Of a stretch of DNA of 64,000 nucleotides, positions 9,455 to 17,905 are shown piece after piece. The DNA lies in contig NZ_CALPDF010000007.1 of NCBI RefSeq assembly GCF_943193175.1, forward strand, positions 1 through 64,000, in the 5' to 3' direction. Source of the DNA: Neobacillus muris (GTDB taxonomy: Bacteria > Bacillota > Bacilli > Bacillales > Cytobacillaceae). The notes below the pieces were generated by a model. That model saw only the letters and a program-made list of their open reading frames with translations. It made no database searches and was not told where the DNA came from. The translations under genes and the position numbers were made by a program. The stretch's first letter is position 1; each line of letters begins with the position of its first letter.

Positions 9455-9524
9455 TTAAAAACCCCCTAATATTTTTTTATAAAAGTATTTTTTACTAATA
9501 TTAATAATTTTTAGAATATACATG

Positions 9525-9553
9525 ATTATAATATTTTTCAATTTTTTATTCAA
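9525..9553 (-). promoter_or_regulatory. Predicted sigma-A promoter of the artPQM-like operon
   Basis: On the minus strand TTGAAT (9548-9553) is separated by exactly 17 bp from TATAAT (9525-9530). They sit in a very AT-rich region 70-100 bp upstream of the binding-protein ATG. Confidence 0.6.
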
Positions 9554-9747
9554 TCATTTTTATTTTTTACTATATTTATAGAGGTAATAGAAACTTGGCT
9601 TCATAATGATGCTGCCAGAACATTGCTGTCAGAAAATATTATTGGATCAATCAAGTCTTGGGCTGCAGTGATAGGCATTAGCCGTTGCTCTGCTGGGTAT
9701 ATGGCATATGTTATAGCGTACCAATTACCTATTAGGAGAGATGCCCA

Positions 9748-10029
9748 ATGTACCCATATGGCTATCCGCAGCCACAGAATATGCAAATCGATTACCACAC
9801 TTTTGTTCCGGTGGATTCGTATACTCCATTCATTCAGCCAGAACAATATGACCCTAACAGACAGCCGCAACAGCTCGAGCGCCGAGTCGCTCAGCTGGAA
9901 AGATCCAATGAACGCCTGCAAAGAGACGTCACTCAGCTTCAACGCCGGCTTCAACGAGTCAATCAGCGGCTTCGGGCAGTAGAAAGACGATTCAACTTCC
10001 CATTTACGCCATTTGATGGAGAATATTAA
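9748..10029 (+). CDS. Small coiled-coil protein with Tyr/Pro/Gln-rich head
   Basis: A 93-residue protein with AGGAGA at good spacing before the ATG. The first ~40 residues are rich in Tyr, Pro and Gln (MYPYGYPQPQNM). Residues about 42-82 form a clear heptad-like coiled coil with repeated QLERR/QLERS/QLQRR/RAVERR, and an acidic-aromatic tail follows. There is no membrane segment. Such composition is seen in spore-associated small proteins of bacilli, but I recognise no named family. It is monocistronic, with a terminator right after it. Confidence 0.75.
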   Translation: MYPYGYPQPQNMQIDYHTFVPVDSYTPFIQPEQYDPNRQPQQLERRVAQLERSNERLQRDVTQLQRRLQRVNQRLRAVERRFNFPFTPFDGEY

Positions 10030-10044
10030 AAGGTTAACCAACAA

Positions 10045-10106
10045 GAAAAAATGGATTTCTCAGACGGGGGCCTGACCCTTCATTTGAGATATCCATTTTT
10101 CATTTT
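10045..10106 (+). terminator. Terminator after the coiled-coil gene
   Basis: A long hairpin with arms AAAAATGGATTTCTCA and TGAGATATCCATTTTT (one mismatch) encloses a GC-rich centre and is followed by a T-rich tail. Confidence 0.8.
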
Positions 10107-10231
10107 AGTAAGATTTTCTTTCAAAAACGAAAGGCCGCAATAAAATTATTGTGATATTTTCTGACAAGAACACTGACAAAGACGGAAATTTCAGCTAATT
10201 TACACTTATAAACCTAGAGAGGAAGATCGTA

Positions 10232-10369
10232 ATGTATCGTAAAAGTGATATCAAATTAGCTGAAACCATCATTCAATTAGATAAATTACGAGATGAATTA
10301 TATGAAGAGCTGATGTTGCTTTTGGGCGCAAAGGCACACGAGCTTTTAAGGAAGCTGCAAAATTACTGA
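10232..10369 (+). CDS. Small hypothetical protein, 45 aa
   Basis: A short reading frame with GAGAGGAAG nine bases before the ATG. The protein begins MYRKSDIKLAETIIQLDKLR and ends ELLRKLQNY; it is helical, amphipathic and charged. It has no membrane segment. The next small gene follows 26 bp later with its own strong ribosome site, so the two are probably cotranscribed. The pattern is vaguely like small Spo0E-type helical hairpins, but the signature is absent and I do not assign it. Confidence 0.6.
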   Translation: MYRKSDIKLAETIIQLDKLRDELYEELMLLLGAKAHELLRKLQNY

Positions 10370-10395
10370 AGCTGTCTTACAAGGAGGGGTAAAAG

Positions 10396-10587
10396 GTGTC
10401 AACCCATTTAAGGAGAGGTCTTGACCAATTAAAAGAGTTTTATATAAGACGTTTATTGTCATTAGGGCAATTTTCCGAAACGGAGCTTGCTTCTTTGACG
10501 GTCAGCGAATTAGATCATTTATATAAGAACTCTATTCTCCCCGCCAAATGTTCCAAAGATTTTTTTCAGAAAAATAAAACTTTTTAG
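10396..10587 (+). CDS. Small FbpA-like protein, 63 aa
   Basis: Starts at GTG with AAGGAGGGG upstream. The core LKEFYIRRLLSLGQFSETEL followed by TVSELDHLYK resembles the Fur-regulated basic protein FbpA family (pattern: kxxYLIxxLxxxGxF, then LTLxELxxxY). In B. subtilis these are small iron-sparing response proteins. The resemblance is by eye over about 35 residues and I see no convincing Fur box upstream, so the assignment is tentative. Confidence 0.6.
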   Translation: MSTHLRRGLDQLKEFYIRRLLSLGQFSETELASLTVSELDHLYKNSILPAKCSKDFFQKNKTF

Positions 10588-10605
10588 TTCCAAAATTCAC
10601 TCTCA

Positions 10606-10622
10606 TGTGAGAAAATGTGACA
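10606..10622 (+). promoter_or_regulatory. TnrA/GlnR-type operator upstream of tnrA
   Basis: TGTGAGAAAATGTGACA matches the consensus TGTNANAWWWTNTNACA at every defined position. It lies 52 bp before the tnrA ATG. If AATAAT at 10635-10640 is the -10, the site covers the -35, which fits repression; activation would need a later start. B. subtilis tnrA is itself under TnrA/GlnR control. Confidence 0.75.
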
Positions 10623-10673
10623 TAAGATAATAGAAATAATAAATCGCAAGCCAGGGTGTGGTGAGAAACAAGA

Positions 10674-11003
10674 ATGGATACTTCCTACAAAGATAAAAAG
10701 GTAATAACCATCGGAATTGTCCGCGACCTGACAGGACTTTCCGAAAGGCAAATTCGTTATTATGAAGAGAGAAAGCTGATATTTCCAGAACGAACTGCAG
10801 GCGGAAGCCGAAAATATTCATTTTCTGATGTTGAGTTATTGGTAGAGATCGCCAATAAAATCGAAGATGGTGTGCAAACGCATGAAATTAGAAAGGAAAT
10901 GATTCGCGCCCAGAAGAAACAAACACAGGATGAGATTCGCCGTAAGATGATCCAAGGACAATTAAATGCGCAATTCGGTTTACGGAAAGGTCCCTCTGCA
11001 TAA
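10674..11003 (+). CDS. tnrA: Nitrogen transcription regulator TnrA (MerR family)
   Basis: A 109-residue MerR-type regulator. The N-terminal winged helix spans residues ~12-75 ([20 protein letters not shown], then [20 protein letters not shown] and the hallmark EDGVQTHEI). The C-terminal tail [12 protein letters not shown] corresponds to the segment by which TnrA binds feedback-inhibited glutamine synthetase. The length and this tail separate it from the longer GlnR. It would activate nitrogen-scavenging genes during nitrogen limitation. Matching operators occur in front of itself, of amtB and of the purine/urease operon in this window. glnRA is not nearby. Confidence 0.95.
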   Translation: MDTSYKDKKVITIGIVRDLTGLSERQIRYYEERKLIFPERTAGGSRKYSFSDVELLVEIANKIEDGVQTHEIRKEMIRAQKKQTQDEIRRKMIQGQLNAQFGLRKGPSA

Positions 11004-11022
11004 GCTGCAGGGGCTTTTTTTT
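10991..11022 (+). terminator. Terminator of tnrA
   Basis: CCCTCTGCA and TGCAGGGG form a stem around the stop codon, followed by CTTTTTTTT. The hairpin includes the last codons of tnrA. Confidence 0.8.
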
Positions 11023-11126
11023 GTTGAACAGGCTACAAACTGCTGCAACTGATCGTGTCTTTCTCGCCTTTCTCCCATTCAAAAGCCTGGTTTAACAGCT
11101 CAATTTCTACTTCCCCTCAAAAACTA

Positions 11127-11143
11127 TGTCAGATTATCTTACT
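11127..11143 (+). promoter_or_regulatory. Near-consensus TnrA site at activating position for amtB
   Basis: TGTCAGATTATCTTACT fits TGTNANAWWWTNTNACA except for the last base. Its centre is about 50 bp upstream of the start expected from the weak -10 CACAAT (11173-11178), the distance typical of TnrA activation. Confidence 0.55.
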
Positions 11144-11192
11144 AAAATATAGAACTTCTCTCCTAGTCATGTCACAATACTACTAAATTAGA

Positions 11193-11209
11193 TGTCATAA
11201 ATTTTGACA
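11193..11209 (+). promoter_or_regulatory. Perfect TnrA/GlnR-type operator just upstream of amtB
   Basis: TGTCATAAATTTTGACA is a full consensus match. It is only 24 bp before the amtB ATG, so it probably lies in the transcribed leader. There it would repress rather than activate. Confidence 0.75.
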
Positions 11210-11233
11210 TAAAAAGCAAAAGGGGGAGTAAGA

Positions 11234-12493
11234 ATGGATACTGCATTTTTATTAAACAGTATTTGGGTAATGTTAGGAGCAGTACTTGTTATTTTAATGA
11301 TCGGAGGTTTCATTCTGTTAGAAACAGGATCAACCAGAATGAAAAATGCCGGCCACATTGCTGGTAAGACAATCCTTACGTTTTCTATTTCATCTGTCAT
11401 CTTTTGGGCTGTAGGATTTGGATTAATTTTCGGTAAAGGAAATTCCATTCTCGGCTTTTCCGATTTCTTTTATTCCGGATATGACATTGACGGAATGTCA
11501 TTATCAGGAGCCGTTTTCTTTTTATTCCAATTAGCCTTTGCTGGAATTTCGTTAACAATAGCCTTTGGAGGATTTGCTGAAAGAGCGAAATTAGGTGCCT
11601 ATCTCGTCTTTGCTGTATTATTTTCCGTTATCGTTTATCCTCCAATCGCTCATTGGATCTGGGGCGGCGGATGGCTGGCTGAACACGGAAAGCAAGACTT
11701 TGCAGGTTCGACCGTTGTTCACTTAACCGGTGCCATGGCGGCATTAGCAGCAACAATTATTCTAAAGCCTCGTATTGGCAAGTACAACAAAGATGGTTCG
11801 GCTAATAATTTCGCTGGCCACAACCAAGTATATACTGCATTAAGCGTATTACTGCTATGGGTTGGCTGGTTCGGTTTCAATGCAGGCAGTACCTTATCGG
11901 CAGATGCAGGATTTTTCGGCTTTGTTGCCGTAAATACAAATCTAGCTGCAGCAGCAGGGACTGTGGCTGCGATGATTATTTCTTGGGTTGTATTAGGAAA
12001 AGCAGATGTGCCGATGATGTTAAATGGCGCTCTTGCTGGGTTGGTAGCCATCACAGCTTCCTGTGCCTTTGTTGAAACTTGGGCATCCATTGTTATTGGA
12101 TTTATCGCTGGAATTCTCGTATTCTATAGCATTCGATTCTTTGAAAAAATAAAAATCGATGATCCGATCGCTGCTTTATCCGTACATGGAACAGCAGGGG
12201 TTTGGGGAACATTATCAACTGGCTTCTTTGCCACAAAAGAATTAGCTACTGTCGGACAGCCGGGATTATTTTACGGCGGCGGCCTGCATCAGCTTGGCGT
12301 TCAAGCAATGGGTGTAGTGGTATGCGGCGCATTTGCCTTTGTCGTATCCTTTATCCTATTGTCCATTATGAAAGCCGTTATGAACGGACTCCGTGTAACC
12401 GAAGAAGAAGAAATTATCGGTCTTGACATGAGTGAACACGGCAGCTATGGCTATCCAGAATTAGTAAAAGCAGAACAAAAGATAAACGCATAA
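11234..12493 (+). CDS. amtB: Ammonium transporter AmtB/NrgA
   Basis: A 419-residue Amt/Rh channel with eleven predicted membrane segments. Family motifs include GAVLVILMIGGFILLETGS at the N-terminus, AFGGFAERAK, the twin-histidine helices (VVHLTGAMAAL and LSVHGTAGVWGTL) and WVGWFGFNAGS. It has an acidic C-terminal tail (VTEEEEIIGLDMSEHG), the part that contacts PII proteins in characterised homologues. The ribosome site is AGGGGGAG. In B. subtilis the gene is followed by a PII gene (nrgB/glnK). None is present here; instead a hairpin leads into a nucleotidyltransferase-like gene. TnrA-type sites upstream indicate nitrogen control. Confidence 0.96.
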   Translation: MDTAFLLNSIWVMLGAVLVILMIGGFILLETGSTRMKNAGHIAGKTILTFSISSVIFWAVGFGLIFGKGNSILGFSDFFYSGYDIDGMSLSGAVFFLFQLAFAGISLTIAFGGFAERAKLGAYLVFAVLFSVIVYPPIAHWIWGGGWLAEHGKQDFAGSTVVHLTGAMAALAATIILKPRIGKYNKDGSANNFAGHNQVYTALSVLLLWVGWFGFNAGSTLSADAGFFGFVAVNTNLAAAAGTVAAMIISWVVLGKADVPMMLNGALAGLVAITASCAFVETWASIVIGFIAGILVFYSIRFFEKIKIDDPIAALSVHGTAGVWGTLSTGFFATKELATVGQPGLFYGGGLHQLGVQAMGVVVCGAFAFVVSFILLSIMKAVMNGLRVTEEEEIIGLDMSEHGSYGYPELVKAEQKINA

Positions 12494-12514
12494 TTTGTTA
12501 GAATCATAGAGACA

Positions 12515-12557
12515 GCTCCTGCGGGTATTGGGAAACCGATCCCTGCAGGAGCGCTTT
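12515..12557 (+). terminator. Hairpin between amtB and the nucleotidyltransferase-like gene
   Basis: GCTCCTGCGGG pairs with CCCTGCAGGAGC and is followed by a short CTTTT. The weak T tract suggests partial termination, so read-through into the next two genes is plausible. Confidence 0.65.
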
Positions 12558-12578
12558 TGTACGAAAGAGGGGATTGGA

Positions 12579-13565
12579 ATGACTTTCAGCAGCTACCCAG
12601 AAATAAAAACATTTCGATTGGAACACATGGCCGAAGCATCCAAAGACCACTTTCGTATTAACAAGCTGCACGATGAAATCTATAAACAGGTAATCCTGCT
12701 TGCTTTAGAAAATACTGAAAAGGAATTTGGCCCTCCTCCCTGTCCCTTCTCTTTTTTTGTAACAGGCAGTGCCGGCAGGTCGGAGCAATCAGTGTGGAGC
12801 GATCAAGACCATGGATTAATCTACCTTTGCCATTCCACAGAAGCGCAATCCTACTTTTTGGAGCTTGGCAATGAAATTTCCAAAGGGCTTTTCGAATCAG
12901 GCTATCCTTATTGTGATGGCGGTGTGATGGCGAGCAATCCACTTTGGTGCAAGTCCATTTCCGAATGGGAAAAGCAGCTGTCCAGCTGGCTAGAAGAATC
13001 CTCTTGGGAATCCATCCGATATTTGCTCATCTTTCTCGATGCCCGCACCCTTTTTGGGGAGAAAGGCAATGTTAATGCATTAAAAAAACAGATTTTTCAA
13101 ATGGCTGATCATAACCACCTCAGGATCAAATTTCTCAATAACACAATGCATTATAAAAAAGGCATCAATGTGCTGGGCAGACTGCTGCCAGAAACCTATG
13201 GGCAGCACGCAGGGTCACTCAATATCAAAGAAATTGGACTGTTTCCGTATGTCAATGCACTAAGGCTGATGGCCCTTAAAGAAAACCTCCTGGAAACTTC
13301 AACATTATCACGGCTTGAGTCGATGTCAGAAACGGCCTCTTCCGCCCTCGGCAAAGACTTATACAAACAGGAATTTCTAAAACTATTAAAGTATCGGCTG
13401 CAGCTATGCGACCAAACAGACTATGATTCAGGACATTATTTATCATTAAAGGGATTGACAAAGGAACAGACCAGAGAATTAAAAGACATGATCAAACACG
13501 GTGCAGCGCTTTTTGCTGCCGTAAGAAAACTGCTGGAAAAGGAAGATTCCTATGGGGCTAAATGA
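12579..13565 (+). CDS. DUF294/GlnD-like nucleotidyltransferase
   Basis: A 328-residue protein beginning at the ATG after AGAGGGGATTGGA. Residues ~62-77 carry the DUF294 nucleotidyltransferase signature TGSAGRSEQ followed by DQDHGL, the G-S plus D-x-D metal-binding arrangement of the polymerase-beta fold also seen in GlnD and GlnE. The C-terminal half (about 190-320) is a helical domain like DUF294_C (SLNIKEIGLFPYVNALRLMA). There are no CBS or cyclic-nucleotide domains, unlike many relatives. Its stop overlaps the exonuclease gene by 14 bp. Its position after amtB, with no PII gene, suggests a role in nitrogen signalling; the substrate is unknown. Confidence 0.85.
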   Translation: MTFSSYPEIKTFRLEHMAEASKDHFRINKLHDEIYKQVILLALENTEKEFGPPPCPFSFFVTGSAGRSEQSVWSDQDHGLIYLCHSTEAQSYFLELGNEISKGLFESGYPYCDGGVMASNPLWCKSISEWEKQLSSWLEESSWESIRYLLIFLDARTLFGEKGNVNALKKQIFQMADHNHLRIKFLNNTMHYKKGINVLGRLLPETYGQHAGSLNIKEIGLFPYVNALRLMALKENLLETSTLSRLESMSETASSALGKDLYKQEFLKLLKYRLQLCDQTDYDSGHYLSLKGLTKEQTRELKDMIKHGAALFAAVRKLLEKEDSYGAK

Positions 13566-14286
13566 TATGATTCAATTTTTCAGGCAAATACCCGGCAAGC
13601 TTTCCCCCAATGTCTATGCTGGCATGCACGGACCTTCAACCATGCAGCAAATGGCCTTTATCCGGGAACTCCAAAGAGAATTGCGCCAAAAAGATGATTT
13701 AGACTCACCGCTGAACGAATTAAAAGTGGTGGTGTTTGACTTGGAGACTACTGGCTTTCATCCCGAAAAAGGTGATCAGATCATATCGATTGGCGCCATT
13801 AAAATGACCGGCAGCCGCATCGAGGAGGCAGATACCTTTTACACCTTGGTCAAATCCGAGCTTCCCCTTTCAGAAGAAATTTCAACACTAACCCATATCA
13901 GTGATGAAGATTTACACATGGCACCAGAAGCCTCAGAAGCATTAGTCAAGTTTTTAAAATTTATCAAAAGTGATACTTTGGTAGCCCACCACTCGTTTCA
14001 CGAAAAATCCTTTATGCAAAAGTTAACTTGGGATTTGTTAAAAATTAGATTTGCCCACAGAATTATTGACACCTCTTTCTTAACAAGAATATCCACCCCT
14101 TCTGCACAATCCTTATCATTAGATGAGATCTGCAGCATTTGTGGAATCGAGATAAAAAACAGGCATCACGCGCTAGGAGATGCCATTCTGACAGCACAAG
14201 TATGGAGCCGCTATTTACAAGCGGCATCCGAGAAAGGGATTCATAACTTAAGGGAAGTTTACGAATTGATTTCAAAATTAAAATAA
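13552..14286 (+). CDS. DnaQ-like 3'-5' exonuclease (DEDDh)
   Basis: A 244-residue protein. The exonuclease domain starts near residue 58: ExoI motif FDLETTG (62-68), ExoII region around THISDEDL and VAHHSFHEKSF, and ExoIII HHALGDA near 202. The first 55 residues are an extension containing a predicted helix. It overlaps the nucleotidyltransferase gene by 14 bp, implying coupled expression. Such small DEDDh enzymes process DNA or RNA ends. The conserved pairing with a nucleotidyltransferase suggests removal or trimming of a nucleotide modification, which is inference. Confidence 0.88.
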   Translation: MGLNDMIQFFRQIPGKLSPNVYAGMHGPSTMQQMAFIRELQRELRQKDDLDSPLNELKVVVFDLETTGFHPEKGDQIISIGAIKMTGSRIEEADTFYTLVKSELPLSEEISTLTHISDEDLHMAPEASEALVKFLKFIKSDTLVAHHSFHEKSFMQKLTWDLLKIRFAHRIIDTSFLTRISTPSAQSLSLDEICSICGIEIKNRHHALGDAILTAQVWSRYLQAASEKGIHNLREVYELISKLK

Positions 14287-14650
14287 GCCAACTATATGCG
14301 GTCAAATTCATCCAAATATTTGTCCGCTGCCGATTACTCCCTTCCTGTTTTACCCACTTTTATTCAATATTTCCAAGTGTTTCCCCTGATTTTCCCCTCT
14401 TCAAAAAATTTTAATAATTTTTTTATTTCAGATTTATCCTTTATATGACAATAATGTAAACGCTATCAGCTTTTTCGATTTGTTTGAATTGTCAGATTTC
14501 TATATTGACCATGTCTTTAATTGGTTGTATGATTATCGTCAATAAGCAATCATAGAGTCAAATTGCCCTTCTTAAAATACTCCATTAGCCATAGGGCATG
14601 GCTGAACATTTCAAAAGTTTAATGAGTTAAAGCGTTTTATATTAAAAGGA
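14287..14650 (+). promoter_or_regulatory. ilvE-ilvD promoter region
   Basis: This 364-bp gap has no credible gene. It holds a strong sigma-A promoter: TTGACC (14505-14510), 17 bp, TATGAT (14528-14533), which gives a ~115-nt leader. AT-rich patches such as AATTGTCAGATTTCT next to the -35 loosely resemble a CodY box, but with five mismatches to AATTTTCWGAAAATT. I see no T-box in this leader. Confidence 0.7.
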
Positions 14651-14656
14651 GTGGTT

Positions 14657-15568
14657 ATGTTGGGAAGTCAATGGATATTCATTGGCGGCGAGTTCGTCAA
14701 AAAAGAGGAGGCTGTCATTTCCGTTTTTGATCATGGTTTTTTATATGGTGATGGCGTATTCGAGGGTATTCGGGTATATTCCGGAAATATTTTCAGATTA
14801 GATGCCCACCTAAAAAGACTATTTGAATCGGCACAATCCATCATGCTAAGGATTCCATACACGAAGGAAGAAATGACTCAGCTAATCATTGATACGGTTA
14901 GGAAAAATGAGCTGCATAGCGCCTATATTCGTGTTGTGGTATCCCGCGGCAAAGGAAATCTCGGCCTAGACCCATCTTCCTGCTCCCATCCAAACGTGAT
15001 TATTATTGCAGAAGAGTTAACCATGTATCCAAAAGAGTTTTACGAAAATGGAATCAAAATTGCTTCCGTGGCAAGCAGAAGAAATCGTCCGGATGTACTC
15101 AGTCCGCAAGTAAAATCACTCAACTATTTAAATAATATTTTAGTTAAATTAGAAGCCAATCAGGCAGGTGTGCAGGAAGCTTTGATGCTGAATGACGAAG
15201 GCTATGTAACAGAAGGTTCAGCTGACAACATCTTCCTCGTGAAAAATAATGTCATATTTACACCTCCTGTCTATTTAGGAGCATTAGAGGGCATTACCCG
15301 CAACGCCATTATCGACGTGGCCAGGGCTATCGGGTATGAAGTGAAGGAAAGCCCGTTTGGCCGGCATGATGTATATGTGGCGGATGAAGTGTTTTTAACC
15401 GGAACCGCTGTGGAGGTCATCGCTGTTATTAATGTAGATGGCCGGACCATCAATGATGGAAAACCCGGTAACGTAACGATGGCCCTTTTAGAAGAATTCC
15501 GAAAATTGGTTACAACCGATGGAGTGTCTTGTTATCCCGCAGCAGCAAACCATGCCATTGTAAGTTAA
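14657..15568 (+). CDS. ilvE: Branched-chain amino-acid aminotransferase
   Basis: A 303-residue class IV PLP aminotransferase. It performs the last step of valine, leucine and isoleucine synthesis. Motifs: FDHGFLYGDGVFEGIRVY near the N-terminus, the PLP lysine in SPQVKSLNYLNNI near 155, and EGSADNIFLV. I use the ATG at 14657, five bases after AAAAGGAG; an in-frame GTG at 14651 overlaps that ribosome site. It is the first gene of an ilvE-ilvD unit with its own promoter. Confidence 0.95.
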   Translation: MLGSQWIFIGGEFVKKEEAVISVFDHGFLYGDGVFEGIRVYSGNIFRLDAHLKRLFESAQSIMLRIPYTKEEMTQLIIDTVRKNELHSAYIRVVVSRGKGNLGLDPSSCSHPNVIIIAEELTMYPKEFYENGIKIASVASRRNRPDVLSPQVKSLNYLNNILVKLEANQAGVQEALMLNDEGYVTEGSADNIFLVKNNVIFTPPVYLGALEGITRNAIIDVARAIGYEVKESPFGRHDVYVADEVFLTGTAVEVIAVINVDGRTINDGKPGNVTMALLEEFRKLVTTDGVSCYPAAANHAIVS

Positions 15569-15582
15569 GGAGATAGAGAGAA

Positions 15583-17250
15583 ATGCGAAGCGATATGATT
15601 AAAAAGGGGATTGACCGTGCTCCCCACCGCAGCCTATTATACGCAGCCGGAGTCAAAACGAGTGATTTAGATAAACCGTTTATCGGTGTCTGCAACTCCT
15701 ATATTGACATCATTCCCGGCCATAAACACCTGAATACTTTTGGTGAAATCGTCAAAGAAGCGATCCGCGAAGCGGGAGGCGTCCCGTTTGAATTTAACAC
15801 CATTGGCGTTGATGACGGCATTGCCATGGGACATATCGGCATGCGTTACTCACTGCCAAGCCGCGAGATTATTGCCGACAGTGCAGAAACCGTAATTAAT
15901 GCCCACTGGTTTGACGGAGTCTTCTACATTCCAAACTGTGACAAAATCACACCAGGGATGCTGATGGCTGCTGTCAGGACTAATGTCCCTTCTGTGTTTG
16001 TTTCAGGCGGTCCAATGGAAGCCGGAAGAACTGCAGCAGGAAAACCATTATCCCTCACCTCCGTTTTCGAGGGTGTCGGCGCTTATCATAGTGGATCGAT
16101 GTCCCAGCAAGAGTTATTAGAAATTGAAAATAATGCCTGCCCTACCTGCGGTTCCTGTTCAGGAATGTTTACCGCCAACTCCATGAACTGTCTTATGGAA
16201 GTATTGGGTATGGCCGTTCCAGGAAACGGAACTATTGTTGCCACCTCTGAAGAAAGACATCAACTGATTCGCCAAGCAGCCAAGTATTTAATTGAACTGA
16301 TTAAAAAGGATATTCGTCCACGCGATATTGTTACCCGTGAAGCGATCGATAACGCCTTTGCTCTTGATATGGCCATGGGCGGCTCTACCAATACGGTACT
16401 CCATACATTAGCCATTGCCCATGAAGCCGGCATTGATTACGATTTGCGGGAGATTAACAAAATTGCTGAGCGAGTCCCTTATTTGGCAAAAATCATGCCT
16501 GCTTCCGATTATTCGATGCAGGATGTCCATAATGCCGGCGGTGTCAGTGCTATCATCAATGAACTTTATAAAGTGGAAGGCGCCCTTCATAAGGACTGCC
16601 TAACCATTACCGGAAAAACACTTGCTGAAAATGTCAAGGATGCACAGATTACCAATACAAATGTCATTCGTACAAAAGACGATCCCTACAGCCATGTGGG
16701 CGGGTTATCCATCCTTTATGGAAATATTGCCCCAGATGGTGCAGTAATCAAAGTGGGAGCTGTTGATCCATCCATAAAGACCTTCCTTGGGGAAGCCATT
16801 GTGTTTGAGTCACAGGATGAGGCACTGGACAGCATCAACAATGGTACAGTAAAGCCTGGCCATGTGGTAGTCATCCGCTACGAGGGCCCGAAAGGCGGTC
16901 CTGGTATGCCAGAGATGCTCGCCCCTACTTCTGCTATTGTTGGACGCGGTCTTGGAAAAGAAGTGGCTCTTATTACAGACGGGCGGTTTTCCGGCGCCAG
17001 CCGCGGAATTTCCATTGGCCATATCTCTCCAGAAGCAGCCGAGGGCGGACCCATTGCCCTTGTAGAAAATGGCGACAAAATTTTAATTGATTTAGAAACG
17101 CGTTCCATCGAGCTTGTCGTTGATGAAGCAGAATTAGCTGAAAGACGGAAGGCTTGGGTGCAGCCAGAACCCAAAATCAAATCTGGTTATCTTGCAAAAT
17201 ACGCGAAGCTTGTTACTTCTGCCAATACCGGCGGCGTAATGAAATTATAG
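15583..17250 (+). CDS. ilvD: Dihydroxy-acid dehydratase
   Basis: A 555-residue IlvD/Edd enzyme that dehydrates dihydroxy-isovalerate and dihydroxy-methylvalerate. Iron-sulphur ligands are visible in [10 protein letters not shown] and [17 protein letters not shown]. The substrate-site motif GGPGMPEM occurs near 440 and [11 protein letters not shown] near 470. AAGGAGA precedes the ATG, and it sits 14 bp after ilvE. Normal length. Confidence 0.97.
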   Translation: MRSDMIKKGIDRAPHRSLLYAAGVKTSDLDKPFIGVCNSYIDIIPGHKHLNTFGEIVKEAIREAGGVPFEFNTIGVDDGIAMGHIGMRYSLPSREIIADSAETVINAHWFDGVFYIPNCDKITPGMLMAAVRTNVPSVFVSGGPMEAGRTAAGKPLSLTSVFEGVGAYHSGSMSQQELLEIENNACPTCGSCSGMFTANSMNCLMEVLGMAVPGNGTIVATSEERHQLIRQAAKYLIELIKKDIRPRDIVTREAIDNAFALDMAMGGSTNTVLHTLAIAHEAGIDYDLREINKIAERVPYLAKIMPASDYSMQDVHNAGGVSAIINELYKVEGALHKDCLTITGKTLAENVKDAQITNTNVIRTKDDPYSHVGGLSILYGNIAPDGAVIKVGAVDPSIKTFLGEAIVFESQDEALDSINNGTVKPGHVVVIRYEGPKGGPGMPEMLAPTSAIVGRGLGKEVALITDGRFSGASRGISIGHISPEAAEGGPIALVENGDKILIDLETRSIELVVDEAELAERRKAWVQPEPKIKSGYLAKYAKLVTSANTGGVMKL

Positions 17251-17322
17251 TGAGGAACACATCCCTTGGGCCTATTCAGGGTCTAGGCTCCCTTTAAAGC
17301 CAAGACCTGAGGGGGTTCCTCA
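17251..17322 (+). other. Structured spacer directly after ilvD
   Basis: TGAGGAAC (17251-17258) pairs with GTTCCTCA (17315-17322), with further pairing inside (CAGGGTCT with AGACCTG). There is no T run afterwards, so this is a folded RNA element or mRNA 3' end rather than a clear terminator. Confidence 0.5.
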
Positions 17323-17364
17323 CGAAAAGCGTTAGGGCACTAAAAGCTGGATCATTCTCAACGA

Positions 17365-17702
17365 TTGATAATTTTATAAATAAATCGATGACGGGAATAA
17401 AGGAATAGGAAGTTGTATTTTCAGAGAGCTGGGGTTGCTGGAAGCCCAGTAATACACCCTATTCTGACATCCTCCCTGAGTGTTATGTTGAACAGTGATT
17501 TACTAAGTAGGCTTAACCGGGTGTTTTAAATTTTGTGCACCTGTTACAAAAAGAAGCGCAGTTCTATTTGTTGTCGCTTCATGAGACAGTATTCGTGAGG
17601 ATACTGTAAATCCGGGTGGTACCGAGAAAAGACCTTTTCTCCCCGACTATTCTGCTTTTGTCTTTTACTGGCAGTGTATTTGGAGAGAATAGGTCTTTTT
17701 TA
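17365..17702 (+). promoter_or_regulatory. T-box leader controlling ilvB-ilvH-ilvC-leuA-leuB
   Basis: A T-box riboswitch lies between ilvD and ilvB. The T-box bulge sequence GGGTGGTACC is at 17614-17623. A terminator stem joins AAAAGACCTTTTCTCC (17627-17642) with GGAGAGAATAGGTCT (17682-17696) and a T run. Upstream, a stem-I-like region has GGAATAGG pairing with CCTATTC and an AGAGAGCTGG motif. The specifier loop reads TGACATCC. ATC (Ile) makes biological sense, but GAC is also in register and I cannot decide. Uncharged cognate tRNA would allow read-through into the operon. Boundaries are approximate. Confidence 0.85.
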
Positions 17703-17751
17703 ATGTGTTATAGAGAGCAGTTTCATTGGTCTAATAGAATTTTTTGAAGGT

Positions 17752-17865
17752 ATTCTACAAATTTTTAGCTGGATTCTACAAATTTTTAGCTGGATTCTAC
17801 AAAATATCATTGGAATTCTACAAAACTCACCAACGATTCTACAAAATATGGATATTTATTACAAA
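17752..17865 (+). repeat. Six copies of ATTCTACAAA at 21-bp spacing
   Basis: Cores start at 17752, 17773, 17794, 17815 and 17836 at exactly 21 bp, with a degenerate sixth near 17856. They lie between the T-box terminator and the ilvB ribosome site, inside the transcribed leader. The core is the reverse complement of the repeat found between ureA and ureB (52681-52814). Confidence 0.9.
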
Positions 17866-17905
17866 TTATCAACCTATCAAATACCCATAAGGAGGGACTT
17901 ACGAC

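Noticed and set aside
14287..14650. CodY box in the ilvE promoter
   Set aside because: The best match (AATTGTCAGATTTCT) has five mismatches to the 15-base consensus, which is not above chance in AT-rich DNA.
17251..17322. Intrinsic terminator after ilvD
   Set aside because: The stem is clear but no T tract follows, so I recorded it only as a structured spacer.
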